Assembly (NCBI RefSeq): GCF_027111335.1
Contig: NZ_CP114288.1
Coordinates: 1,736,001-1,800,000 of the forward strand
From: Flavobacterium aquiphilum
GTDB taxonomy: Bacteria > Bacteroidota > Bacteroidia > Flavobacteriales > Flavobacteriaceae
Direction: 5' to 3'
DNA length: 64,000 nt
A program made the translations under genes and the position numbers. The notes below the pieces were generated by a model. The model made no database searches. It saw only the letters and a program-made list of their open reading frames with translations, and was not told the DNA's origin. Positions 45,911-55,565 of this stretch are shown in pieces. The stretch's first letter is position 1. Every line of letters begins with the position of its first letter.

Positions 45911-47095
45911 TTAGATTCTATGAATTAATTCAATACAGGCTCTGCCATTGTGATAAGGACATTTCCAAAATCCCGCTTTATCTTTTTTCATAGTGGAATA
46001 ATCGGAGTTGATTCCCCAAAACCATTCGCCATTTTCTTTGTCAATGATGTGTTTTTTCGTGAAATCCCAGTTTTTGAAAACGATGTCCAGATATTCCTGT
46101 TTACCGGAAAGTTGCCAGGCGGTAAAATAACCAATCATCAATTCGGCTTGTGGCCACCAATGTTTTTCTGGGATTAATTCGAAAGTTTCAAGGTTGTATT
46201 CGTACCATAAACCACCATCAGAATCAAGCCCTTCTCTGGTTACATCTGCAATTTGAATGGCGTGTTTTTTATAATTGACAATTAGTTTAGGATCTTCTGA
46301 AATTTCGGCACATTGCAATAAAAGCCAAGCGGCTTCAATGTCGTGGCCGTAGGAAATAACGTCTTTCTTTTCTACCCAATTTTCATCAAAAAATAAATTT
46401 AAATGACCGGTTTCAGTATTGATAAAATACTTTTCGATGGTTTCTAATAGTTCAACTATGACTTTTCGCAGCGATTCATCTTTCCAAACAGTATATAAAC
46501 TGGCATATCCTTCTACGATATGCAAATGGGTATTCATCGTTTTCTTTTCGTTGGCATCTTTTTCGCTTAAGCGCAAGTCGGCAATGGGTTGCCATTCGCG
46601 GGTAAAAGCCTCCAGATAGCCGCCGTTTTTGGTATCATAACTGTGTTCCTGAATTTTTTGATAGAGAGCAATTGCCATTTTCAATGCTTCTTCATCTTTG
46701 GAAACCGAATAATATTCGCTCAATCCATAAATAGCAAAAGCCAGAGCGTAAATTTGGTTTTTAGTGTCTTTTGGGGTTCCGTCGTAATGAACACTCCAAA
46801 AAACACCACCAAATTCACTGTCGTAAAAGTGCTCCGAAAAGTATTCAAAAGCACGTTTTGCGGTGTCTAAATGTTCTTTGTTTTTTGATATTTTATATGC
46901 AGCAGAAAAGGTCCATAGTAATCTTGCATTTAATACAGACCCTTTTTCTGCTTCATAATTTGTTATGTTGTTGTAATCTATTTGTCCAATGTAACCTCCG
47001 TTTTTTGTATCAATAGTTTTTTCTATCCAATAGGAAAGGATGCTTTGAAGCTCAAGCTCTAATTCTGTTTTTAGATTTTTTAAATCGGTTTGCAC
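45911..47095 (-). CDS. AGE-family 2-epimerase (mannobiose/cellobiose 2-epimerase)
   Basis: 394 residues, no signal peptide, cytoplasmic. An (alpha/alpha)6 barrel with catalytic histidine motifs NTHLHIVEGY, SYGHDIEAAW and WKCPYHNGRA, as in cellobiose 2-epimerases. It converts beta-1,4-mannobiose to mannosyl-glucose, the substrate of the next gene's phosphorylase. It starts 2 nt after the GH130 stop, so they are translationally coupled. Confidence 0.92.
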   Translation of the reverse strand: MQTDLKNLKTELELELQSILSYWIEKTIDTKNGGYIGQIDYNNITNYEAEKGSVLNARLLWTFSAAYKISKNKEHLDTAKRAFEYFSEHFYDSEFGGVFWSVHYDGTPKDTKNQIYALAFAIYGLSEYYSVSKDEEALKMAIALYQKIQEHSYDTKNGGYLEAFTREWQPIADLRLSEKDANEKKTMNTHLHIVEGYASLYTVWKDESLRKVIVELLETIEKYFINTETGHLNLFFDENWVEKKDVISYGHDIEAAWLLLQCAEISEDPKLIVNYKKHAIQIADVTREGLDSDGGLWYEYNLETFELIPEKHWWPQAELMIGYFTAWQLSGKQEYLDIVFKNWDFTKKHIIDKENGEWFWGINSDYSTMKKDKAGFWKCPYHNGRACIELIHRI

Positions 47096-47097
47096 AA

Positions 47098-48291
47098 TTA
47101 AAAAATTTCTTTGTTTTTATTTATTTGTTTGATAATTGTGTTGACAGAACCTGCAGAAGTCAAGGTGTCTTCAGGAGTATTGATGACATAATCCACAAGT
47201 TTGTCCACGCTGGAAACCGCTACATGCATGCGGGTGTCAGACGAAGCGTAATAGATATAAACGGTTCCATCTTCATCTTCAATCCATCCGTTTGAAAATA
47301 AAACATTGGATACGTCACCAACTCTTTCAATACCTTCAGGAGCCATAAAATGTCCAGCAGGAGCGTGTGTTACTTTGGAAATATCATTCAAATCGGTCAT
47401 GAACATATAAAGGGTATAACGTAAACCAGCCGCGGTATTACGAACTCCGTGAGCCAAATGTAACCAGCCTTTTTCAGTTTTAATAGGAGCTGGGCCAAGA
47501 CCGTTTTTTAGTTCATAAACAGTATGGTATTGTTTTCCATAAATGATTTCTTCGTCTTTTACGATTGGATTTTTCATGTCATCAACATATCCAAGTCCTA
47601 TTCCGCCGCCATTTCCTACGTCAATAAATCCGTCCTGCGGGCGGGTGTATAAAGCGTATTTTCCGTTTACAAATTCAGGATGCAAGACTACATTGCGCTG
47701 TTGTCCCGTGTTCGAAATCAAATCAGGTAATCTTTCCCAGTTGATTAAGTCTTTGGTACGCACAATTCCAGCATTGGCAACAGCTGTGCTCGTATCGCCT
47801 TTTGGCGCTGACGGGTCTTTTCTTTCGGTACAAAAAATACCGTAAATCCATCCGTCTTCATGGTTTATAAGACGCATGTCATACACATTGGTATCAGGTT
47901 CTTCCGTTTGCGGAATCACGCATGGTTTGTCCCAAAATTTGAAATTATCGATCCCATTTGGACTCTCGGCTACAGCAAAGAAAGATTTTCTGTCGGCACC
48001 TTCTACACGGGCAGCAAGAATGTATTTGTCTTTCCATTTCATAGCACCTGCATTGAAAGTCGCATTGATGGCAATTCTTTCCAAAAACAAAGGATTTGTA
48101 TCAGGATTAAAGTCAAATCTCCATTCCAAAGGAGCGTGCGAAGCCGTTAAAACAGGGTATTTATAACGTGTGTATATTCCGTTTCCAATTTCGTTCAGAG
48201 GTTCGTTTTTACGTTCGATTAAGGCAATAAACTGTCCCTTAAGCTCGATTTTTTTTTGATTAAAATCGGCCATTACTTCATTTGTGTTCAT
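47098..48291 (-). CDS. GH130 4-O-beta-D-mannosyl-D-glucose phosphorylase
   Basis: 397 residues, no signal, cytoplasmic. Five-bladed propeller typical of GH130 subfamily 1: NATFNAGAMKWKDKYIL, RVEGADRKSFFAVAES, TNVYDMRLINHEDGW (catalytic Asp in YDMR) and phosphate-binding basic residues (YTRPQDG, LAHGVRNTAAGLRY). It splits mannosyl-glucose with phosphate into mannose-1-phosphate and glucose, saving ATP. Directly coupled to the epimerase. Confidence 0.93.
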   Translation of the reverse strand: MNTNEVMADFNQKKIELKGQFIALIERKNEPLNEIGNGIYTRYKYPVLTASHAPLEWRFDFNPDTNPLFLERIAINATFNAGAMKWKDKYILAARVEGADRKSFFAVAESPNGIDNFKFWDKPCVIPQTEEPDTNVYDMRLINHEDGWIYGIFCTERKDPSAPKGDTSTAVANAGIVRTKDLINWERLPDLISNTGQQRNVVLHPEFVNGKYALYTRPQDGFIDVGNGGGIGLGYVDDMKNPIVKDEEIIYGKQYHTVYELKNGLGPAPIKTEKGWLHLAHGVRNTAAGLRYTLYMFMTDLNDISKVTHAPAGHFMAPEGIERVGDVSNVLFSNGWIEDEDGTVYIYYASSDTRMHVAVSSVDKLVDYVINTPEDTLTSAGSVNTIIKQINKNKEIF

Positions 48292-48316
48292 AACTAAAAA
48301 GTTCTATGTCAAATAA

Positions 48317-49708
48317 TTATTTATTTAAATTTCGCTTGAGGTTAAGTTCATCCTCAATGGTTTGCATTTTTTCTTCTGAAAGGGGATAGAAGAGTATGAA
48401 AAGTACCGACAATGCAGCGGCGATTGCCGGAAGAAAGCTTAGCATTAGTAATATTCCGTTTTGTGCAATGGCAGTTTGTGCAACATTGGCCTGGAAACCA
48501 AAGTATCCCAAAAGCCATCCTGTCGCGGCACCTCCGATAGTCCATCCAAATTTTTGGGACATCGAAGAAGCCGAAAATATAAGTCCAGTGGCTCTTCTTC
48601 CTTGTTTCCATTCGGAGTAATCGGCGCTATCAGCATACATAGACCAGATTAAAGGGAAAATACATCCTGCACAAATACTGATTAGTACTTGAAAAAATAG
48701 GATAAGAGCAATATTTTCTTTGCCTAAATAATAAAAAAAGAAACTTAAAATTGTGGCAAGTGTCATGGCACCAAAAAAAGTTTTCTTTTTGCCTATCCGA
48801 TTGGCAATAGGAGTGGCTGCAATTACACCGATGATGTTGGCGGCCTGTCCCAAGACAAGATAAAGTGTGGTTGGAGTCATCGTGAAATTTTCGCCCAAAA
48901 TATTGAAGCTGTAGTTTACTGTACTGCTTACGTAATATTTAAAATAATATACGGCAGCTCCGTCACGGATAGAGTTGAAAATCAAAGCACCTATTCCTGC
49001 GCCCAATAGAATCCACCAAGGACCATTTTTAATCAAATCTTTTAAATCTTCTTTTAAATTTGGTTTTTCGTCATTAATCGGTTGTACTCTTTCTTTGGTT
49101 AGGAAAAAACAAGACCAAAAGAACATAGTAGTGATGGTTCCAAAAGTAATTATCGTGTATAACCAACCTGTTTTGGAATTTAAATTTCCGCCAAAATGAT
49201 TTACCAAAGGTTCAATTAACCAAAGTGCCAACAAACTTCCGCCAAAGGCAAAAACCATGCGGTAGGAGGAAAGTGTGGTACGCTCTTTTCGGTCGCTTGA
49301 CATAACTCCCAACAATGATGCATAAGGGACATTTATTATCGAATACACCATCATCATTAGAGAATAGGTAACGTATGCGTATATTATTTTTCCTTTTTCG
49401 TCAAAATCGGGTGTGTAAAATGTAAGTACACCAATTATTGCAAATGGAATTGCAGTCCACAGCAAATAAGGCCTGAATTTTCCCCAACGACTTTTGGTGC
49501 GGTCCGCAAGAATCCCTACCAAGGGGTCAAAGCAAGAATCCCAAATACGGGTAATCAGGAACATGGTTCCAACCACGGCCGGTGCGATCCCAAAAACATC
49601 TGTGTAGAAAAACATAAGGTACATGCTGAAAATTTTCCAAAACATTGAGGAAGCAGCATCTCCTAGTCCGTAACCAATTTTTTCTTTTAAACTAATTTTA
49701 ATATCCAT
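48317..49708 (-). CDS. GPH-family (sugar:cation) symporter of the MFS
   Basis: About 463 residues from ATG 49,706-49,708 (MDIKISLKEKIGYGLGDAA); an ATG 24 nt upstream (49,732) is also possible. Twelve TM helices and GPH signatures GYGLGDAASSMFW, RIWDSCFDPLVGILADRTKSRWGKFRP. Members import mannobiose-type or other glycosides with H+ or Na+. Its 5' end overlaps the 3' end of the GH26 gene by 11 nt (35 nt from the earlier ATG). Confidence 0.9.
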   Translation of the reverse strand: MDIKISLKEKIGYGLGDAASSMFWKIFSMYLMFFYTDVFGIAPAVVGTMFLITRIWDSCFDPLVGILADRTKSRWGKFRPYLLWTAIPFAIIGVLTFYTPDFDEKGKIIYAYVTYSLMMMVYSIINVPYASLLGVMSSDRKERTTLSSYRMVFAFGGSLLALWLIEPLVNHFGGNLNSKTGWLYTIITFGTITTMFFWSCFFLTKERVQPINDEKPNLKEDLKDLIKNGPWWILLGAGIGALIFNSIRDGAAVYYFKYYVSSTVNYSFNILGENFTMTPTTLYLVLGQAANIIGVIAATPIANRIGKKKTFFGAMTLATILSFFFYYLGKENIALILFFQVLISICAGCIFPLIWSMYADSADYSEWKQGRRATGLIFSASSMSQKFGWTIGGAATGWLLGYFGFQANVAQTAIAQNGILLMLSFLPAIAAALSVLFILFYPLSEEKMQTIEDELNLKRNLNK

Positions 49709-50882
49709 TCCTTTCTTTGGGTTTGTCGTCATGGTTTTGTTTTTTATATAGATTTATTTTTGCGGCGTCTTTTTCAAAAAGGGTATTGTCAAGATTGTAA
49801 AATTCGATAAAATCTTTTTCACTTGTTTGTCCTTTGAATGGTGCATAGTAGTGCATTTTTTTCTCTTTTTCTTGCCAGCCATGGTTTCTCCAAACCAGTA
49901 CATAAGAAATTTTATAGTTGCCTATGGCCTTCATCAAAGTATCTGTCCACCATTTGTCATACGGAATAGCTTCGTAACCCGTCTCCGCAAATGCCATTAT
50001 TTTATTGTGTTCTTTGGTAATATTATCCATTATCCCAAATTGTTTTTGGCAACTTTCTACGAACGAATTGTCTTTTAAAGGATCGTTATAATTGTATTTG
50101 TCAAAACTTAAAATATCAACATATTCATCGCCTGGGTAATATTCCAGGAAATCTTCTTTTGAATTGAAATCGGCAGTATTGTACACATAAATCAAATTAT
50201 GAACTCCTTTTTTTTGAAAATATTCGGTTGTGAATTTCCAAAGCGCTTTAAATTCTTCGGGACTTCCGTTGTTTTTGCACCACCAAAACCAAGTTCCTGT
50301 CAGTTCATGAAATGGACGATACAATATTGGAATTAAATTCCCTTTTTTGTCCTTCAAAGTTAATAGGTATTTTGCAGCTTCATCAAGCCAAGTTGTATAT
50401 TTTTCGTGGCTTACACCTCCTGGCAAAGCAGATGCCAATGATTTTGGAGTGGTATCCCAGGCATTTCCTCCCGTTAACGGGTTGTTGAAATGCCAACTGA
50501 TAGTGATAATTCCGCCTCTTTTATATGCATCAACGATGTATTGTCTCATTTTGTCAAAAGGCACACCGTCAATATTCTTGTCCGATTTGGTTTCAAGTCC
50601 ACCTAAATCCCATCCATATACTGCTGGATAATCTCCAACTACATCTTTTACATCGCTTCTTCCTTGTTCATATTTCCAATTTACACCGTAGGCAAGATCA
50701 TCCTGATGACCAAATAGTATACCTTTTTGAGTTGTTTTTTTAAAATTTTGGTACAACTGAACTGTGTTGTTGGTAGATTTTTTATCTGATAATGATAATT
50801 TAGTATCACTAAATTGTGAATAAGAGGTGAAAAACATGCTAAAGCTTAGAAAAAGAGTGAGTATGTAGTTAGTTTTTGTCAT
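49698..50882 (-). CDS. GH26 beta-mannanase, secreted (non-lipoprotein)
   Basis: 394 residues, signal peptide about 1-22 (SPI type, FTSYSQ). GH26 with HQDDLAYGVNW near the start, acid/base E193 in YRPFHELTGTWFWW and nucleophile E300 in MAFAETGYEA. Some 90 residues of the C-terminus are not strongly conserved. As the first gene of the leftward operon and lacking a lipid anchor, it probably works in the periplasm, releasing mannobiose, while the second GH26 acts at the surface. Confidence 0.92.
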   Translation of the reverse strand: MTKTNYILTLFLSFSMFFTSYSQFSDTKLSLSDKKSTNNTVQLYQNFKKTTQKGILFGHQDDLAYGVNWKYEQGRSDVKDVVGDYPAVYGWDLGGLETKSDKNIDGVPFDKMRQYIVDAYKRGGIITISWHFNNPLTGGNAWDTTPKSLASALPGGVSHEKYTTWLDEAAKYLLTLKDKKGNLIPILYRPFHELTGTWFWWCKNNGSPEEFKALWKFTTEYFQKKGVHNLIYVYNTADFNSKEDFLEYYPGDEYVDILSFDKYNYNDPLKDNSFVESCQKQFGIMDNITKEHNKIMAFAETGYEAIPYDKWWTDTLMKAIGNYKISYVLVWRNHGWQEKEKKMHYYAPFKGQTSEKDFIEFYNLDNTLFEKDAAKINLYKKQNHDDKPKERNGY

Positions 50883-51159
50883 ATTTATACTAATGCTTTT
50901 TTGATAGTTTTTAGTTAAAATTAAAATTGATTCCAGTTTAATGTAAAAGGGTTGAGTTTTAAAATTGTTGTTTTGTGTTTTTTATTAATTTTTTATCAAA
51001 AAGTCAATAAAGTAATGCTTTTAAAATAGAATATATTTTTTAATCGTCTTTTTAGTTAAAAAGCATAAATTCATTTTTCAAAGATATGCTAATAAGATCT
51101 TCTGTATTAATATTATTTTATCAATTTTATATCTTATTATTGCAAATAAAAAATGAATT
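50883..51159. promoter_or_regulatory. Divergent promoter region of the mannan locus
   Basis: 277 bp of very AT-rich DNA between the leftward mannanase operon and the rightward AraC gene. It must contain both promoters and probably AraC operator sites, but I found no exact TAnnTTTG motif in it. Confidence 0.45.
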
Positions 51160-52038
51160 ATGAGCGCTTTTAAAAAATTTCACAGGGAAATTGTTCCTCT
51201 TGCGGCACAGGATAGTTTTTTGGTTTTTGATAGAGTCAAAGATGTGTTTGATTATCCGATTCATTATCATCCGGAATATGAGATCAATTTTATATTGAAT
51301 GGAAAAGGAGTGAAACGAGTGGTAGGGGATAATATAGAAGAGATTGACGATGTTGAGTTGGTTTTGGTTGGGCCTAATTTGTATCATGGGTGGGAACAAC
51401 ATAAATGTAAAAACAAGGATATTCAGGAAATAACCATTCAATTTCATAATGATCTTTTTCATGAAAATTTGTTGTCTAGACGAATTATGACTCCCATAAA
51501 AGAGATGTTCAACCGTTCTGTGCATGGTATTTTATTTTCAAATCAAGTGGCAGAAATGCTCACCCCGCGACTAATAAAGATATCTAAGTTGGATGGTATG
51601 GATTATTTTTTGGAAATCATATCGATACTTTATGATCTTGCCAACTCCCGTAATCAAAGGCTTTTGTCAACGTTTACGGTAGAAAATGACACTTTTGAAG
51701 AGAATGATAAAATGAAAACAATCTACGATTATATTCAAAAGAATTTTGCTGAAAAATTATCATTGGAAGAAGTTGCAGGTGTTGCTAATATGACAACGAT
51801 TTCCTTTAATAGGTTTATTAAAAAACGTACCGGAAAAACATTTGTCAATTATATTAATGATATCCGAATTGGCTATGCTGCAAGGTGGTTGGTGGAGAAA
51901 GACCTTAGTATTTCTGAGGTTGCCTTTAGGTCAGGTTTCAATAATATTGCTAATTTTAATCGAAGTTTTAAGTCATTTAAGAAATGTACCCCTAGTCAAT
52001 ACCGTGATGATTTCTCAGGTTTGAAAAGAATTTTATAA
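51160..52038 (+). CDS. AraC-family transcriptional regulator
   Basis: 292 residues. N-terminal cupin sensory domain (about 15-110; FDYPIHYHPEYEINFILNGKG) and C-terminal double HTH (about 190-285; LSLEEVAGVANMTTISFNRFIKKRTG and SISEVAFRSGFNNIANFNRSFKSF). Placed exactly between the divergent halves of the locus, it is the likely activator of both, sensing a mono- or disaccharide in the cytoplasm. Confidence 0.9.
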   Translation: MSAFKKFHREIVPLAAQDSFLVFDRVKDVFDYPIHYHPEYEINFILNGKGVKRVVGDNIEEIDDVELVLVGPNLYHGWEQHKCKNKDIQEITIQFHNDLFHENLLSRRIMTPIKEMFNRSVHGILFSNQVAEMLTPRLIKISKLDGMDYFLEIISILYDLANSRNQRLLSTFTVENDTFEENDKMKTIYDYIQKNFAEKLSLEEVAGVANMTTISFNRFIKKRTGKTFVNYINDIRIGYAARWLVEKDLSISEVAFRSGFNNIANFNRSFKSFKKCTPSQYRDDFSGLKRIL

Positions 52039-52057
52039 AACAGCTTGAGTTTTAATT

Positions 52058-52098
52058 AAAATGCCTCTTGAAAATTATTTTTAAGGGGTATTTTTTTT
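52058..52098 (+). terminator. Terminator after the AraC gene
   Basis: AATGCCTCTTG pairs with TTAAGGGGTATT (G-U containing), then eight T. Confidence 0.6.
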
Positions 52099-52258
52099 GT
52101 TTTAATAATTGCATATATACCATATATTATGGTTATAAAGTATTGATAATTTAAAAAAATAGGTATATAATTTTGTTATGTATAATTTAATTTTTCATTT
52201 TGAAAATATATTATCATTAAATGATATAATAATATTAATATAATGTTGACTACTGCTC

Positions 52259-52266
52259 TAAATTTG
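52259..52266 (+). promoter_or_regulatory. Candidate -7 element (TAAATTTG) of the susCD operon
   Basis: Exact TAnnTTTG match. A leader of about 90 nt follows, containing an inverted repeat TCTCAT (52,306-52,311) / ATGAGA (52,326-52,331). Confidence 0.35.
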
Positions 52267-52361
52267 TCAATTATAAATCTTAAATATTTATTAATGCCAA
52301 AATGGTCTCATGTAATATTTTTTTTATGAGATTGTTAAACTTAACTAACAAACTAATTATT

Positions 52362-55300
52362 ATGAAAAAACCATTGTCTAATTTATTTCATTGGGATGCT
52401 AAACATTGGGCTGTTCCATTGATTTTATTTTTATTGTTATCATGCAATTTAATTACTGCACAAACCAAGGTGCAAGGAGTTGTGAAAGATGATAAGGGGG
52501 TTACAATTCCAGGTGCGAATATTACGGTTGTGGGTTCAGGAAAATCTGTTTCAACCGATTTTGATGGAAAATTTGTAGTTAATGCACCTTCAGATGCTAC
52601 TTTGTCATTCTCTTTCGTGGGATTCGTTACACAAAAAATTGCTGTTAATGGAAGATCAACCATAAATGTAATTTTAAAATCTAGTGCTGAAGATTTAAAA
52701 GACGTTGTGGTTATTGGTTATGGGACTATGAAAAGAAAAGACGTAAACAGTGCTATTTCCAGTATTAGTTCAAAAGATATGGAAAATTTGAAGGCCTCAT
52801 CATTTGACCAAATGATGCAGGGAAAGGCTGCTGGTGTTGTTGTAAGTAATAATTCCGGTGAACCGGGAAGTAATGTTTCAGTAAAAATTAGGGGAGCTTC
52901 TTCTTTGACAGGAACGAATGAGCCTTTGTATGTAATAGATGGAGTGCCAATTTCTGGAGATGCAAGAAATTCGTCTACATCAGGGAGAAATGCATCTGGA
53001 AATTCTAATTTTTCCAATGCCGGTAATATTACGGTAAGTCCTTTGGCAATGTTAAATCCTAGTGATATAGAATCGATTGATATACTTAAGGATGCTTCTG
53101 CTACCGCTATTTATGGTTCAAGAGGAGCTAATGGAGTTATTATCGTAACAACAAAATCCGGTAAAAAAGGAACAGGTAAATTAACCTATGAAAATAGTTA
53201 TTCTATCAGCAATTTGCCTAAACAATTACCTTCGATGAATTTGCAACAATATGCAACACATCAAAATGCTTTGTCAAAAGTATATGGTATTCCTCTTCGA
53301 CCAGAATTTGCCCATCCAGAATATTTAGGGACTGGGACTGACTGGCAGAAAGAAATTTATCAAACGGGGATTATGAAATCGAATCAGTTATCTTTTTCAG
53401 GAGGAAAAGAGGGGGTAAGTTATTATATATCCGGAGGTATGTTAGATCAAGAAGGTATTGTAATTGAATCGGGTTTCAAAAGATATAATTTTAGATCTAA
53501 TATTGATGCCAAACTGAATAGTTTCATAAAAGTTGGTGCCAATGTGAGTGGTGCTATTACAGATGAAAAATTAACTTTGAACGGTCAATTTAATGGAGTG
53601 GTTGCTACTTCATTATCATCTACTCCAGATGTAGCTGTTAGAGAATTGTCAGGAGCTTTTGCAGGACCACCGACAGGAGGAGCAACTTCATTCGTTAATC
53701 CTGTGGCGACTTCTTTATTAGGGTCTAATACCTTGGTTAGAAAAAATTATTCTGGGAATTTTTATACTCAAATCGATCTGTTCAAAGGATTGGATTATCG
53801 TTTTGAAGCGGGTGGATATATTTATGACAATTTAGGGCAACAATACGATCCAATGTATTCTTTAGGGAATGCTGTAAAAAGCTATGCGAATTTGTATTAT
53901 AATCCATCTTCAGGTAACTCATGGAACTTAAAAAACATGCTTACTTACAGAAATACTATCGGTAAACATAATTTCACAGTTTTGGCAGTACAGGAGTCGA
54001 ACAAATCACATTGGGAAGGGTATTCAATTAACGCAACTGGTTTTAAAGACAATAGCCATCATGAATTAGCTTATTCTGATTTGTCTAAAGCAATAGTAAA
54101 TAGTCCATACGAAGGAGACCAGGCATTGTCTTCTTATTTAGGAAGGGTTGTTTATGATTATGGTGACAAATACGGAATCACTGGAGCAGTTAGAACAGAT
54201 GGATCTTCAAAGTTTGATATTGGTAAAAAATGGGGTGTTTTTGGGTCATTTGGAGCTTCTTGGAAACTTTCTAATGAAACCTTCATGGAAAGTACTAAAA
54301 AGTATGTTGATAATATTAAAATTAGATTTGGTTGGGGACAAACAGGTAACAATCAAATTCCTAATAATTTATATGATTCTAACCTGCATTTGGTTAACAG
54401 TTCAATGGGGAATTCTTATTTGCCATCAAACACCAATAATGCAAATTTAAAATGGGAAACTCAGGTACAGACAAATTTAGGTTTAGATTTTACAATGTTT
54501 AATTCTAAATTAACCGCTTCTGTAGATGTTTATAGAAAGGATAATGATAACTTCTTGTATCAAGTTCCTTTGCCAAACTTCCTTTCTGGTGGTGGAGATT
54601 ATGAAGGTGGTGTAAATCCTCCATACTTTAATCTTGGAAGTATGCGAAATAAAGGAATTGAGTTTACATTAGGCTATTCTCATAACTTTTCTGAAAAATT
54701 TTCATGGAATACCAGTTTTAATTTCTCCAAAAATATAAACGAGGTAACTGATATGAAAGGATTGAATATTGTTAAAACTACCAATACCTTGGCTTACAAT
54801 ACTGTAACTGTTTCGAGAACAATGGAAGGTTTGCCAATCGGGTCATTTATAGGTTATGAGGCAGTAGGTATTTATAGAACAGATGCTGATTTATTGACTT
54901 ATGGGCATGATAACGGAAGTTCCAAAGTGCCTTTGAAAGACGGGACTAATTCATTATTACCAAGTTTTCAAAAAGGTGATGTGATTTATAAGGACCAAAA
55001 CAACGATGGTATTATTGATATTAAAGATTTAGTTCCAATTGGAAATCCAAATCCAGATTTTAATTATGGTTTTACCAATAATTTCAAATACAAAAATGTT
55101 GATTTGTCTATTTTCCTTCAGGGAACTTATGGAAATGAAATAATGAATTTAACTCGTGCCACAGGCACAATGAACAGTGGTGTAGGAACAAATTATTTAA
55201 CTGAAGCGGCAGATTTTTATTCAGCTGACAATTTAAATGCAGCTTTACCAAGACCATCAACTTATGATCATATCAATAATGCGGTATCATCTCGCTTTAT

Positions 55301-55553
55301 TGAGGATGGTTCTTATTTAAGAATTCAAAATGTAACTCTAGGATATTCATTGCCGGCTGATCTTATTAAACAAATAAAATTATCAAGATTGAGATTTTAT
55401 GCTACCGGACAAAACTTGTATACGTTTACCAAATATAAAGGTTATGATCCTGAAGTGGGCTCCTACAACCAAGATGCACTATTATCAGGCATTGATAACG
55501 GACGTTATCCAACGCCTAGACAGATAACTTTTGGTTTAAATGTTGAATTTTAA
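52362..55553 (+). CDS. susC: SusC/RagA-family TonB-dependent outer-membrane transporter
   Basis: 1063 residues from ATG 52,362 (MKKPLSNLF); an in-frame ATG at 52,302 lies in the leader. A signal peptide (about 1-33) is followed by a carboxypeptidase-like domain (VQGVVKDDKGVTIPGANITV), the TonB-box region (DVVVIGYGTMKRKDV), the plug with PLYVIDGVPISGD and the 22-stranded barrel ending in FGLNVEF. Imports mannan oligosaccharides across the outer membrane using TonB energy, as a partner of the SusD lipoprotein directly downstream. Confidence 0.95.
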   Translation: MKKPLSNLFHWDAKHWAVPLILFLLLSCNLITAQTKVQGVVKDDKGVTIPGANITVVGSGKSVSTDFDGKFVVNAPSDATLSFSFVGFVTQKIAVNGRSTINVILKSSAEDLKDVVVIGYGTMKRKDVNSAISSISSKDMENLKASSFDQMMQGKAAGVVVSNNSGEPGSNVSVKIRGASSLTGTNEPLYVIDGVPISGDARNSSTSGRNASGNSNFSNAGNITVSPLAMLNPSDIESIDILKDASATAIYGSRGANGVIIVTTKSGKKGTGKLTYENSYSISNLPKQLPSMNLQQYATHQNALSKVYGIPLRPEFAHPEYLGTGTDWQKEIYQTGIMKSNQLSFSGGKEGVSYYISGGMLDQEGIVIESGFKRYNFRSNIDAKLNSFIKVGANVSGAITDEKLTLNGQFNGVVATSLSSTPDVAVRELSGAFAGPPTGGATSFVNPVATSLLGSNTLVRKNYSGNFYTQIDLFKGLDYRFEAGGYIYDNLGQQYDPMYSLGNAVKSYANLYYNPSSGNSWNLKNMLTYRNTIGKHNFTVLAVQESNKSHWEGYSINATGFKDNSHHELAYSDLSKAIVNSPYEGDQALSSYLGRVVYDYGDKYGITGAVRTDGSSKFDIGKKWGVFGSFGASWKLSNETFMESTKKYVDNIKIRFGWGQTGNNQIPNNLYDSNLHLVNSSMGNSYLPSNTNNANLKWETQVQTNLGLDFTMFNSKLTASVDVYRKDNDNFLYQVPLPNFLSGGGDYEGGVNPPYFNLGSMRNKGIEFTLGYSHNFSEKFSWNTSFNFSKNINEVTDMKGLNIVKTTNTLAYNTVTVSRTMEGLPIGSFIGYEAVGIYRTDADLLTYGHDNGSSKVPLKDGTNSLLPSFQKGDVIYKDQNNDGIIDIKDLVPIGNPNPDFNYGFTNNFKYKNVDLSIFLQGTYGNEIMNLTRATGTMNSGVGTNYLTEAADFYSADNLNAALPRPSTYDHINNAVSSRFIEDGSYLRIQNVTLGYSLPADLIKQIKLSRLRFYATGQNLYTFTKYKGYDPEVGSYNQDALLSGIDNGRYPTPRQITFGLNVEF

Positions 55554-55565
55554 TACGTAATTAAT

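Noticed and set aside
52302..52361. Upstream ATG for SusC
   Set aside because: Lies in the leader region with an inverted repeat and puts 20 extra residues before the signal peptide.
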